DNA of 47,960 nt from Deinococcus sp. (GTDB lineage Bacteria > Deinococcota > Deinococci > Deinococcales > Deinococcaceae): the NCBI RefSeq assembly GCF_025362455.1, contig NZ_JANYGJ010000139.1, forward strand, positions 1-47,960, given 5' to 3'. Below the pieces are notes generated by a model. It was given only the letters and a program-made list of their open reading frames with translations, had not been told where the DNA came from and did no database searches. Shown one piece after another: positions 6,833 through 14,860 of the stretch. Each line of letters starts with the position of its first letter. Within the stretch, counting starts at the first letter, position 1. Made by a program: the position numbers and the translations under genes.

Positions 6833-9082
6833 GTGACTACCAAGAATCACTACTCCATCTACCCCATCCGCCATCACGGCCCCGGAAGTGCCCGCAGCCT
6901 GGAGCGTGCCCTGAACGCCGCGCCGCCGGGCGTGCTGCTGATCGAGGGGCCAGCCGACGCCGACGCCCTGCTGCCGTTCTTCGCCGACCCCGCCCTGACG
7001 CCGCCAGTGGCGATCATGGCCCACGTCCAGGGTCAGCCGGAACAGGCGGTGTTTTTCCCGCTGGCCCATTTCAGCCCGGAGTTCGTGGCGATTCGCTGGG
7101 CGCTGAAACGCGGTGTGCCGCTGGCCTTCATGGACCTGCCTGCGAGTGTGACCCTGGCCCAGCGGGCGACCAAACCGGAGGAGCACCAGCCAGCCGAAGC
7201 CCCTTCAGACGACCTCCAGCCCGAACCTCAAGCTTCCACTGAGGCCCCCGCCGACGACCTGCGCAGCGACCCGCTGGCGGCGCTAGCAAAGGCGGCGGGC
7301 TACCCCGATTTCGAGCGCTGGTGGGACCAACTGGTCGAGGCACGCGGCGACGACGCAGCCGTCTTCGACGCCGTGTCCGAGGTCATGACCGCCGTGCGTG
7401 AAGTCGAAATCACGTCCGAGCGGGACATCTTGCGCGAGGCCCACATGCGGACCCGCATCCGCGAGGCGCAGCAGGGTGGACAGCCCGTCGGCGTGGTCTG
7501 CGGCGCCTGGCACGGCCCGGCCCTGACCGAAGCGGTGCTGGCCCGCGAAATCAAAAACGACGCCGCACTGCTCCGCACCCTGCCGAAAGTCAAAGCCGGT
7601 CTGACCGTCGTGCCCTGGACCCACGGACGCCTGACCATGCACAGCGGCTACGGCGCGGGCGTCGCCTCGCCCGGCTGGTACGCGCACCTGTTCGACACCA
7701 GCCAGCACGTCAGCGCCGCCTGGTTGACCCGCAGCGCCCGGCTGCTGCGCGGGGCCAAACTCGACGCCTCCAGCGCCCAGGTCATCGACGCCACCCGCCT
7801 GGCCGAGACGCTGGCGAGCCTTCGCGGCCTGGGTCTGCCCGGCCTGGGTGAGCTGACCGACGCCACCCGCGCCGTGTTCGCCTGGGAATCCGATCTGCCG
7901 CTGCGGATGATCGGTGAGCAACTGGTGGTCGGTGAGACGCTGGGCGAGGTGCCCTCCGGCGTGCCGACGGTGCCGCTGGCGCAGGATCTGGCGGCCATCC
8001 AGAAGCGGCTGCGCCTGAGGCCCGAAGCCACCGCCCGCGAACTGATCCTCGATCTGCGGGGGGACGGCGACCTGGAGCGGAGCTGGCTGATGCACCGCCT
8101 GAATATCCTGGGCATTCCCTGGGGCAAGGCGGGCTACGTCAGCGGTTCCGGCACCTTCAAGGAAGCCTGGAATCTGCGCTGGGAGCCGGAATTCAGCGTG
8201 CGGGTGGTCGAGGCGAATCTGCATGGCAACACCCTGGTCCGTGCCGCCAACACGCTCGCGGCTTCCCGTGCCCGTAAAGCCGCGACGCTGGGTGAGCTGT
8301 CCGGATTGCTGGAAAGTACCCGCCTGGCGAATCTGCAAGGCGCCGCCCGGCTGACCCTGGGCATTCTGGACCGACGCGCCGCCAACGCCGAGGTGTCCGA
8401 ACTCCTGGAAGCCCTGCCGCCGCTGGCCCGCCTGGCCCGCTACGGCGACGTTCGCACCCGCAGCGGCGACGATCCCACGCCGATTTTCCGGACGCTGGTA
8501 CTCCGCGCTGGTGCTGGACTTCCGAACGCCGTCCAGGCCATGCAGCAGGACGCCGCCCGCACGCTGCAAGAGGCGATTGCCGGGGCGGATGCGGCGGTAC
8601 AACTCCTCGACGACCCACAGGCGCTGACCGACTGGCGCAGCGCTCTGCAAGGGCTGGACGCCACCCCCGGCGCGCACCCACTCCTCCACGGTGACGCGGT
8701 GCGGCGGCTGCGCGACGCCGAAGTTCTGGATGAATCTGCCGTACAACAGCGCCTGGCTTACGCCCTGGCTCCCGGTGGCCCACCCGCCGATGTGAGTGAC
8801 TGGCTCGACGGCTTCATCGGTCAGGATGCCAGCGTGCTGCGGCACGATCCGGCGTTGCTGGCCCTGCTCGACGGCTGGGTCGGTACGCTCGAACCGGAGG
8901 CGTTCGAGTCGGTGCTGCCGCCGCTGAGGCGCTCGCTCTCGCGCCTGGAAGCTGCCGAGCGCCGCCGCATCGGGGAAGACCTGCGCGGCCTGGAGCGTGT
9001 GGCAACCGTGCGCGAGGTCAACGACGACCTGGGGATGCTGGTCGTGCCGGTGGTGCTGCGGCTGCTGGGCGTGAAGGCGTGA
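6833..9082 (+). CDS. DUF5682 protein (YehM-like)
   Basis: The 749-aa protein opens with YPIRHHGPGSARSLERAL (residues 10-27), the signature of DUF5682, a large family tied to MoxR/VWA clusters. Residues 114-145 are a low-complexity acidic Pro/Glu linker. Helical segments with HEAT-like character make up the C-terminal 250 residues. GTG at 6833 is used with AGGAG ten bases upstream. Its 3' end overlaps the HEAT-repeat gene (GTGA). The reaction, if any, is unknown; the conserved GPADAD and GAWHGPAL segments look like pocket loops but cannot be assigned. It belongs with the genes at 1172-6222, from which the toxin-antitoxin pair separates it. Confidence 0.87.
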   Translation: MTTKNHYSIYPIRHHGPGSARSLERALNAAPPGVLLIEGPADADALLPFFADPALTPPVAIMAHVQGQPEQAVFFPLAHFSPEFVAIRWALKRGVPLAFMDLPASVTLAQRATKPEEHQPAEAPSDDLQPEPQASTEAPADDLRSDPLAALAKAAGYPDFERWWDQLVEARGDDAAVFDAVSEVMTAVREVEITSERDILREAHMRTRIREAQQGGQPVGVVCGAWHGPALTEAVLAREIKNDAALLRTLPKVKAGLTVVPWTHGRLTMHSGYGAGVASPGWYAHLFDTSQHVSAAWLTRSARLLRGAKLDASSAQVIDATRLAETLASLRGLGLPGLGELTDATRAVFAWESDLPLRMIGEQLVVGETLGEVPSGVPTVPLAQDLAAIQKRLRLRPEATARELILDLRGDGDLERSWLMHRLNILGIPWGKAGYVSGSGTFKEAWNLRWEPEFSVRVVEANLHGNTLVRAANTLAASRARKAATLGELSGLLESTRLANLQGAARLTLGILDRRAANAEVSELLEALPPLARLARYGDVRTRSGDDPTPIFRTLVLRAGAGLPNAVQAMQQDAARTLQEAIAGADAAVQLLDDPQALTDWRSALQGLDATPGAHPLLHGDAVRRLRDAEVLDESAVQQRLAYALAPGGPPADVSDWLDGFIGQDASVLRHDPALLALLDGWVGTLEPEAFESVLPPLRRSLSRLEAAERRRIGEDLRGLERVATVREVNDDLGMLVVPVVLRLLGVKA

Positions 9083-10158
9083 GTGTGGTGTATGGCCGCC
9101 CGCTGAGCGAACTGGGCGAGGTGGATTGGACGCAGCTCAAGCACGCTTACGGAAGTGCCGAGGACGTGCCGGACCAGTTGCGTGCAGTGGCCGCAGGCGA
9201 TCAGGAGGCGTTTTCCGATTTGTACGGCAACCTGTGGCACCAGGGCACGGTCTATCAGGCGACGGCCTACGCGGTGCCGTTTTTGATTGGCCTGCTGGAC
9301 GTCGGGAACGCCGAGGTATTGCATCCGCTGGCATGCATGGCTCAGGGCTACAGTTACCACGACGTTCACCAGATGTACGACGACCCGGCACAGCGAGCTG
9401 ATCCTGCTTATCAGGCCGTGATAGCCCGTGAGCTGCGCTGGGTTAAAGCCGTTCGGGCAGCCGTTGTGGGGGGTGTCCCGGTGTATCGGCGCTTTCTGAG
9501 TGATCCCAATCCTGAGTACCGCGAGTTGGCGGCAAACCTGTTGGCGTTGCTGGCAGCCGAAGTGCCGGATGCTGGTGAATGGCTGCTCGGAGGTCTCTCG
9601 GATGCTGAATCTGCCGTGCGAGCGGTTTGCGCCCAGGCACTCGCTCGATTTTCCGCTTCCCCAGACGCTTTGGAGGCCGTCAGGAAGCAGGGGCTCAACG
9701 ACCCGGAATTTCTGCCACGACTGATGGCGGCCTTCACCCTCGCCCGCTGGCAGCAAGCCCTTGCTCCGGCCTGGGCAGGTGACCTGCTCGAAGAGGCGCT
9801 GGCCCAGCTTGATGTTGAAGAGCTGCTGTCGCCGCTTTTGGAAGGTCCGACTCTGCTCAGACAACTGGCTCACGCCGCTCGTGAACTGGGTCAGAGTGAG
9901 CGTTTCGCCTGGTTGCTTTGGTCGCACTTTCGAGAAAACTCTCAGGACAACAGTGATGAGGACTACTTCGATGAAGCGCTGGCGCTGGCCTACCCTGCTC
10001 CCGGCGCGCCGTTGACGCCGCTGCTCGTCACACTGCTCAACGACCTCCTGGGCAGACACACTCCACTGACATCTTGGTATCGACAGTATCTACACCAGCT
10101 TGCCCTGCCCACCACCCATGAAAGCCTGAGTACCTGGCTTCAGGAGCGTGAACCATGA
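9079..10158 (+). CDS. HEAT-repeat protein in the MoxR/VWA operon
   Basis: The 359-aa protein is built of helical pairs of the HEAT/PBS-lyase type. The clearest are at about residues 135-245 (SDPNPEYRELAANLLALL, then SDAESAVRAVCAQALARF). HEAT arrays bind partner proteins. GTG at 9079 overlaps the DUF5682 stop and the stop overlaps the VWA start, so it is co-translated with both. By eye its codon use is looser, with more T and A at third positions than in its neighbours, hinting at a later arrival in the operon. A client adaptor for the MoxR/VWA machine is plausible but not shown. Confidence 0.75.
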   Translation: MSVVYGRPLSELGEVDWTQLKHAYGSAEDVPDQLRAVAAGDQEAFSDLYGNLWHQGTVYQATAYAVPFLIGLLDVGNAEVLHPLACMAQGYSYHDVHQMYDDPAQRADPAYQAVIARELRWVKAVRAAVVGGVPVYRRFLSDPNPEYRELAANLLALLAAEVPDAGEWLLGGLSDAESAVRAVCAQALARFSASPDALEAVRKQGLNDPEFLPRLMAAFTLARWQQALAPAWAGDLLEEALAQLDVEELLSPLLEGPTLLRQLAHAARELGQSERFAWLLWSHFRENSQDNSDEDYFDEALALAYPAPGAPLTPLLVTLLNDLLGRHTPLTSWYRQYLHQLALPTTHESLSTWLQEREP

Positions 10159-11396
10159 CCCTACCCTCGTCCCCAGACCCCGAACGCCCAGACTCCGAAC
10201 GTCTCCGTCGCTGGCGCCTGCTGCTCGGCGGCGAGACCTCCGGTGGGCAGAGCGCCGACGGCACCGGCTGCGCCCTCAGCGAACATGACGCCCGCCTGGA
10301 CGCCGCCCTGGCCGCGCTCTACGACGGTGCCAAATTCGGCAAGCCCGCCAAGGGTGGCAAGCGCAGCGCCGGGCTGGGCGGCAGCGCCCCCGCCGTGGCG
10401 ACCTGGCTGGCCGAGGTGCGTGACCTGTTTCCCCAGGGCACCGTGCGCGTGCTGCAACAGGACGCGGTGGACCGCCTGAACCTCAAAGCGCTGCTGCTCG
10501 AACCCGAACTGATGGAAGGCGTGGTGCCCGACGTTCACATGGCCGCCACCCTGATGAGCCTGAAAGACGTGATGCCCGCCGCCGCTAAGGACATGGCCCG
10601 CGTCGTGGTCCGCAAGGTGGTGGACGACCTGACCGCCCGCCTGGCCGAGCCGCTGCGCAGCGCCGTGAGTGGCAGCCTCAACCGCGCCCAGCGCAACTCC
10701 CGGCCTCGCGCAAGCGAGATCGACTGGGGCCGCACGGTCCTGAAGAACCTCAAATCCTACGACCCGGAGCGCAAGACCGTCATTCCGGAGCGACTGGTCG
10801 GCTACGGACGCGCCCGGCGCAGCCTCAAGGACATCGTGCTGTGCCTCGATCAGAGCGGCAGCATGGCCAGCAGCGTGGTCTACGCGGGCGTCTTCGGCGC
10901 CGTGCTGGCCAGCCTGCCCGCCGTGAGTACCCGCGTGGTCGTTTTCGATACCGAGGTGGTGGACCTCAGCGAGCACTTATCCGACCCGGTGGACGTGCTG
11001 TTCGGCGTGCAGCTCGGCGGCGGCACCGATATCAACCGGGCGCTCAAGTATTGTCAATCGCTGGTGCAGCGCCCGGAAGACACCATCGTCGTACTGATTT
11101 CCGATCTCTACGAGGGCGGTGACGAAAAGCGGATGCTGGAGCGGGCGCGGCAGCTCGTGGACAGCGGCGTGCGCGTCATCGCCCTATTGGCCCTGGACGA
11201 CGACGGCGCCCCCGGTTACGATCACCGGGTCGCCACCACCTTCGCGGGCCTGGGCATCCCGACCTTCGCCTGCACGCCCGATCACTTTCCGGGCCTGATG
11301 GCGACGGCCATCGCGGGCGGCGACGTGGCGACCTGGGCGGCGGGGCAAGGTATCGTGCTCAGCCGGGCGGGGGACGAGGAGAGGGCGCGGGCCTGA
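10155..11396 (+). CDS. VWA-domain protein (YehP-like), partner of the MoxR ATPase
   Basis: The 413-aa protein has a C-terminal von Willebrand A domain with a complete metal site: D232-x-S-G-S236, T291 in GGGTDINR and D317 in LISDLYEGGD. VWA proteins of this kind work with MoxR ATPases, often in metal-dependent assembly or activation. The N-terminal 200 residues are helical with no membrane segment, so it is cytoplasmic. Residues 6-15 contain a small pentapeptide duplication (PDPER/PDSER) from a 15-bp repeat. ATG at 10155 overlaps the HEAT stop. It is the last gene of the operon, and the hairpin downstream faces the convergent sugar-transport operon. Confidence 0.9.
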   Translation: MTLPSSPDPERPDSERLRRWRLLLGGETSGGQSADGTGCALSEHDARLDAALAALYDGAKFGKPAKGGKRSAGLGGSAPAVATWLAEVRDLFPQGTVRVLQQDAVDRLNLKALLLEPELMEGVVPDVHMAATLMSLKDVMPAAAKDMARVVVRKVVDDLTARLAEPLRSAVSGSLNRAQRNSRPRASEIDWGRTVLKNLKSYDPERKTVIPERLVGYGRARRSLKDIVLCLDQSGSMASSVVYAGVFGAVLASLPAVSTRVVVFDTEVVDLSEHLSDPVDVLFGVQLGGGTDINRALKYCQSLVQRPEDTIVVLISDLYEGGDEKRMLERARQLVDSGVRVIALLALDDDGAPGYDHRVATTFAGLGIPTFACTPDHFPGLMATAIAGGDVATWAAGQGIVLSRAGDEERARA

Positions 11397-11407
11397 CTGG
11401 GGCCAGT

Positions 11408-11439
11408 AAAAAACCGCCGCCCTGCATCTCAGGGCGGCG
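11408..11439 (-). terminator. Intrinsic terminator of the sugar ABC operon
   Basis: A perfect 10-bp stem (CGCCGCCCTG at 11415-11424, CAGGGCGGCG at 11430-11439) with a 5-base loop is followed on the minus strand by six T (plus 11408-11413). It ends the minus-strand transporter operon, and the stem may also slow read-through from the VWA gene. Confidence 0.85.
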
Positions 11440-11456
11440 ATCCCGTCACCTCCAAC

Positions 11457-12335
11457 TCAGCCCTTCATGCCGGTCAGCACCACGCCCTCGATGATCTGCT
11501 TTTGGAAGAAGGCGAAAACAACCAGCACCGGAATCACCGCCAGGCTCGACGCGGCCATAATCAGGCCCCACTGGGTTCCGGCCTCGCCGTTGAACAGCGC
11601 CGTGCCCACCGGCAGCGTCCGCAACTCCGGCTTCTGAATCACGATTAGCGGCCACAGAAAGGCGTTCCAGTTGCCCAGGAAGCTGAAGATCGCCAGGCTC
11701 GACAGCGCCGGGCGCACCAGCGGCAGCGCCACTTTCCAGAAGATGCCGAACTCGCTCATGCCGTCGATGCGGGCGGCCTCGATCAGATCGGTGGGCAGCG
11801 ACTCGAAGAACTGCCGCATCAGAAAGACCCCGAAGGCGCTCATCAGGCCCGGAAACAAGATAGAGAAATAGGCGCCCGGCGTGGTGTTCAGCAACTTCAG
11901 GTCGCTGACGCCCACGAACCAGGGAATCACCAGCATCTCGGTGGGGATCATCAGCGTGGAGAGCATCAATACGAAGATGATGTTCTTGCCGGGAAATTCG
12001 AACTTGGCCAGCGTGTAGCCCACCAGCGAATCGAAAAACAGCACGCTGAGGGTGCTCACGCCCGCGACCAGCAAGCTGTTGCCGAACCAGGTCAGGAACT
12101 TGGTCTGGGTCAGCACCTGGCTGTAATTGGCGATGGTGGGCTCCTGGGGCCAGAAGCCCAGGCTGAACAGTTCCTGAAACGACTTGAGGCTGGTCAGCAC
12201 CATCCAGGCGAAGGGGAATAGCGTAACGAGGGCACCGACGGCCAGCACGACGTAGGCGAGAACGGTCAGGCTGCCGCGCTGCCGGGCCGGGGGCACCAGT
12301 TGGGTTTCAGTGGTCAGACGCGGCTGAGTGGTCAT
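11457..12335 (-). CDS. Carbohydrate ABC transporter permease (MalG type)
   Basis: The 292-aa inner-membrane protein has six hydrophobic helices and the permease signature EAARIDGMSEFGIFWKVALP, the loop that contacts the ATPase subunit. It is the second of a permease pair that imports a sugar. ATG at 12335 overlaps the stop of the first permease gene (ATGA). No ATP-binding subunit is encoded nearby, so the system must borrow a shared ATPase (MsmK/MalK type), common for CUT1 importers. The substrate is probably a beta-glucoside oligomer, judging by the GH3 enzyme in the island. Confidence 0.9.
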   Translation of the reverse strand: MTTQPRLTTETQLVPPARQRGSLTVLAYVVLAVGALVTLFPFAWMVLTSLKSFQELFSLGFWPQEPTIANYSQVLTQTKFLTWFGNSLLVAGVSTLSVLFFDSLVGYTLAKFEFPGKNIIFVLMLSTLMIPTEMLVIPWFVGVSDLKLLNTTPGAYFSILFPGLMSAFGVFLMRQFFESLPTDLIEAARIDGMSEFGIFWKVALPLVRPALSSLAIFSFLGNWNAFLWPLIVIQKPELRTLPVGTALFNGEAGTQWGLIMAASSLAVIPVLVVFAFFQKQIIEGVVLTGMKG

Positions 12336-13258
12336 CCGTAGTCCACCCGCCGGGTCAGGAAGCGCAGTTGCAGCAGCGTGATCGCCAGGATAATCACGAA
12401 CAGCACCACCGTGATGGCCGAGGCGTACCCCGTCTGGAAGCGCCCGAAGGCGAGCTGGTAGATATACAGGGCCACCGTCATGGTGCTGCTCAGCGGCCCG
12501 CCCTGGTCGGTGAAATTCAGGTTCACGACCTGGGTGAACAGTTGCAGATACGAGATGGTGCCGGTTACGACGCTGAACACGATGGTCGGGTTGAGCAGCG
12601 GCAGGGTGATTTTCCAGAACGCCTGTGAGCCGCTGGCCCCGTCGATCTCGGCGGCCTCGTAGTAGGTGCGCGGAATGGCCGCGAGCCCGGCCAGGAACAG
12701 CACGACCTGAAAGCCCAGATTCTGCCAGACGACCAGCGCCGCCGTGGTGGCCAGCGCCTGCGAAGGCGAGGTCAGAAACGGCTGTGGCGGCAGGTGCAGC
12801 CACACCAGCAGCGTGTTGACCGGCCCGAACTGCGGGCTGAACAGCCACTGCCAGACCCAGGCCGAGGCGACGATGGGCGTCACATAAGGCGCGAAATACA
12901 GTGCCCGGAAGAGGCCCTGCAACTTGCGGATCTTGCCCAGCAGCAGCGCGGTGGCCAGCCCCAGCACGATCTGCGCCGGAACCCCGATGATGGTATACAG
13001 CGCCGTGTTGACCAGCGCCCTGCCGAATACCCCGTCGTGGAGCAGCTTGTCGTAGTTGGCAAAACCTACGTAGGGCTGCACTTCCTTGAGGATGTTCCAG
13101 TCGAACAGGCTCAGCCGCAGCGCCGTGAACGTCGGCAGAAACCGCACGATCAGGAAGAAGACCAGGGGCACGGCCAGGAACGTATACGCCGTGATCGTCT
13201 GCCGCCGCCGGAGCGAGCCGGGGCGGCGCAGACGTGCAATAGATGGGATGGTGGTCAA
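12332..13258 (-). CDS. Sugar ABC transporter permease (MalF type)
   Basis: The 308-aa protein has six predicted transmembrane helices and the coupling loop EAAEIDGASGSQAFWKITLP. It pairs with the permease at 11457. The start is taken as TTG at 13258, giving a short basic N-terminus before helix 1. No clear Shine-Dalgarno is seen, and no other start in this frame lies before helix 1, so the exact start is uncertain. About 220 bases separate it from the binding-protein gene upstream and hold a hairpin-forming repeat. Confidence 0.88.
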   Translation of the reverse strand: MTTIPSIARLRRPGSLRRRQTITAYTFLAVPLVFFLIVRFLPTFTALRLSLFDWNILKEVQPYVGFANYDKLLHDGVFGRALVNTALYTIIGVPAQIVLGLATALLLGKIRKLQGLFRALYFAPYVTPIVASAWVWQWLFSPQFGPVNTLLVWLHLPPQPFLTSPSQALATTAALVVWQNLGFQVVLFLAGLAAIPRTYYEAAEIDGASGSQAFWKITLPLLNPTIVFSVVTGTISYLQLFTQVVNLNFTDQGGPLSSTMTVALYIYQLAFGRFQTGYASAITVVLFVIILAITLLQLRFLTRRVDYG

Positions 13259-13361
13259 GACTGAGACCTACACGAGAGGGCTGGGACGAGGGTGAGCAAT
13301 CTAGCCCTCTGAGTACATGGGATTACCTTGAGTCTCGGACACCTCGCCTCGACGCTTCTGA

Positions 13362-13411
13362 CCCCTCGCCCCTTGCGGGAGAGGGGCACTGCGAAGCAGC
13401 GGGGTGAGGGG
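13362..13411. repeat. Intergenic nested palindromic repeat
   Basis: CCCCTCGCCCC at 13362-13372 and GGGGTGAGGGG at 13401-13411 form the outer arms, with an inner CCCC-TTGCGGGAGA-GGGG pair. This kind of CCCTCGCCCC/GGGGTGAGGG element recurs in many GC-rich genomes. In transcripts it would form a strong stem between the binding-protein and permease genes, and could lower permease expression relative to the binding protein (inference). Confidence 0.6.
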
Positions 13412-13478
13412 AGTGAGCGCAGCTCATGCCCTACGCGCGAGATTTTTGATAATCCCGTATGACCCAGCCTTCCACTTC

Positions 13479-14753
13479 TCACTTCTTGTAATACTCGTCC
13501 AGAATCTTCTGCTCGCTGGCCGCCGCCGCCTTCACCGCGTTGGCGGGCGAGTTGCCCTGAAGCAGCACGGTGTTGATGGCGTCCACCCAGGCTTTGCGCT
13601 GCCCGGCCTCGTCCACGAAGACCGTCGAGGACGCGAACGGCAGGCTGTAGACGAACGGCCCGAACACCGGATCTTTACGCAGCGCGTCGTCGCCCGACAG
13701 CTTGCGGCTGGCCGGAATCTCGCCGACGTTGGCGAGCCAGGTGCGCTGGGTCTCCTCGCTGGTCATGAATTTCAGGAACTTGATGGAGGCGGCCAGCTTA
13801 TCACCCGTGGCGTTCTTGGTAATCCCGTTGACCCAGAACGAGCCGAAGTTGCCGCGCTGCTTGTTGGCCGCCAGCACCGGCAGCGGAGAGACGCCCCAGC
13901 CAAATTTGGCGCCGGTCTTGATGGTGTTCACCGCGAACGAGCCGTCGATAATCATGCCGACCTTGCCCGCAATAAACGCGTCGCGGTAGCTGTTGTTGCC
14001 GGGGAAGAAGTTGGGCACGCCCAGCTTGTACTTGGTCGCCAGGTCGGTGTAGAAGGTCATGGCCCTGGTTCCGGCCTCATTGTTGTAGGCCACCGTCTTG
14101 CCGTCCTTGCTGTAGGGCTGGCCGCCGAACTGGCGCACCAGCACTTCCCGCAGCACGTGGTAATCCTGCCCGTCCGGCTGAATGCCGAAGCCCAGCGTGG
14201 TGAAGCGCGGCGCCGTGCCCTTGACGATCTTGCCCGCATCACTGATGAAGTCTTCCCAGGTGCGCGGCGGCTGCGCTATTCCGGCAGCTTTGAACAGATC
14301 CTTGTTGTAGAAGACCGCCAGCGTCCGGACGGCGGTGGGCAGCGCGTAGTATTTGCCGCCGATCTTGGAGGTCTTGACCATCGGCGCGTAATTGGCCTCG
14401 ATCTGCTTGAACGGGAAGTCCTTTTCGGGCAGAGGCTGGAGGTAGCCCGCGTCCACGTACTGCGGCAGCCAGCCGTAGAACATGTTCACCACGTCCGGCC
14501 CCTGCCCGGCGGGCACGCTGGAGGCGACCTTCTGGCTGTAGGCGTCGTAGGGAAAGTTCTCCTGCTTGACGGTGATGTCGGGATTGGCCGCCTGGAACTT
14601 CTTGATGAGGTCGTTCACGGTTGAGACCTTGCTGGCGTAGTCGTATTGCCAGTAGGTGATGGTCACGGGCGCGGCGGCAGCGCCAGACACAGCGGCAGAT
14701 ACGGCGCCGAGCGCCAGCGTCATGAGGGCAAGACGAGTAAAAACCTGTTTCAT
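13479..14753 (-). CDS. Extracellular sugar-binding protein of ABC importer
   Basis: The 424-aa protein starts MKQVFTRLALMTLALGA, a classic signal peptide ending in Ala-rich residues near 29, then mature sequence beginning PVTITYWQYDY, typical of family 1 solute-binding proteins. The motif FNLNPDLA-like region is replaced here by ordinary SBP segments (NMFYGWLPQYVDAGYL and PTAVRTLAVFYNKDLF). ATG at 14753 is chosen over an in-frame upstream start at 14777 because GGAGGAA sits five bases before it. It delivers sugar to the two permeases downstream. No lipobox is evident, so it would be free in the periplasm or held by other means. Confidence 0.92.
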   Translation of the reverse strand: MKQVFTRLALMTLALGAVSAAVSGAAAAPVTITYWQYDYASKVSTVNDLIKKFQAANPDITVKQENFPYDAYSQKVASSVPAGQGPDVVNMFYGWLPQYVDAGYLQPLPEKDFPFKQIEANYAPMVKTSKIGGKYYALPTAVRTLAVFYNKDLFKAAGIAQPPRTWEDFISDAGKIVKGTAPRFTTLGFGIQPDGQDYHVLREVLVRQFGGQPYSKDGKTVAYNNEAGTRAMTFYTDLATKYKLGVPNFFPGNNSYRDAFIAGKVGMIIDGSFAVNTIKTGAKFGWGVSPLPVLAANKQRGNFGSFWVNGITKNATGDKLAASIKFLKFMTSEETQRTWLANVGEIPASRKLSGDDALRKDPVFGPFVYSLPFASSTVFVDEAGQRKAWVDAINTVLLQGNSPANAVKAAAASEQKILDEYYKK

Positions 14754-14860
14754 GGTGGTTCCTCCGGGGCGCGTCAAAGCGTGCGAGCGACGTCAAGATG
14801 TACGGCGCAGCATAGGGCAAGGGCGCCGTCTGAGACTGGCTTACGGCGGTGTATCCGGCC

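Noticed and set aside
13362..13411. Rho-independent terminator of the binding-protein gene
   Set aside because: The stems are strong but no T tract follows on either strand; it is listed as a repeat with possible RNA-stability effect.
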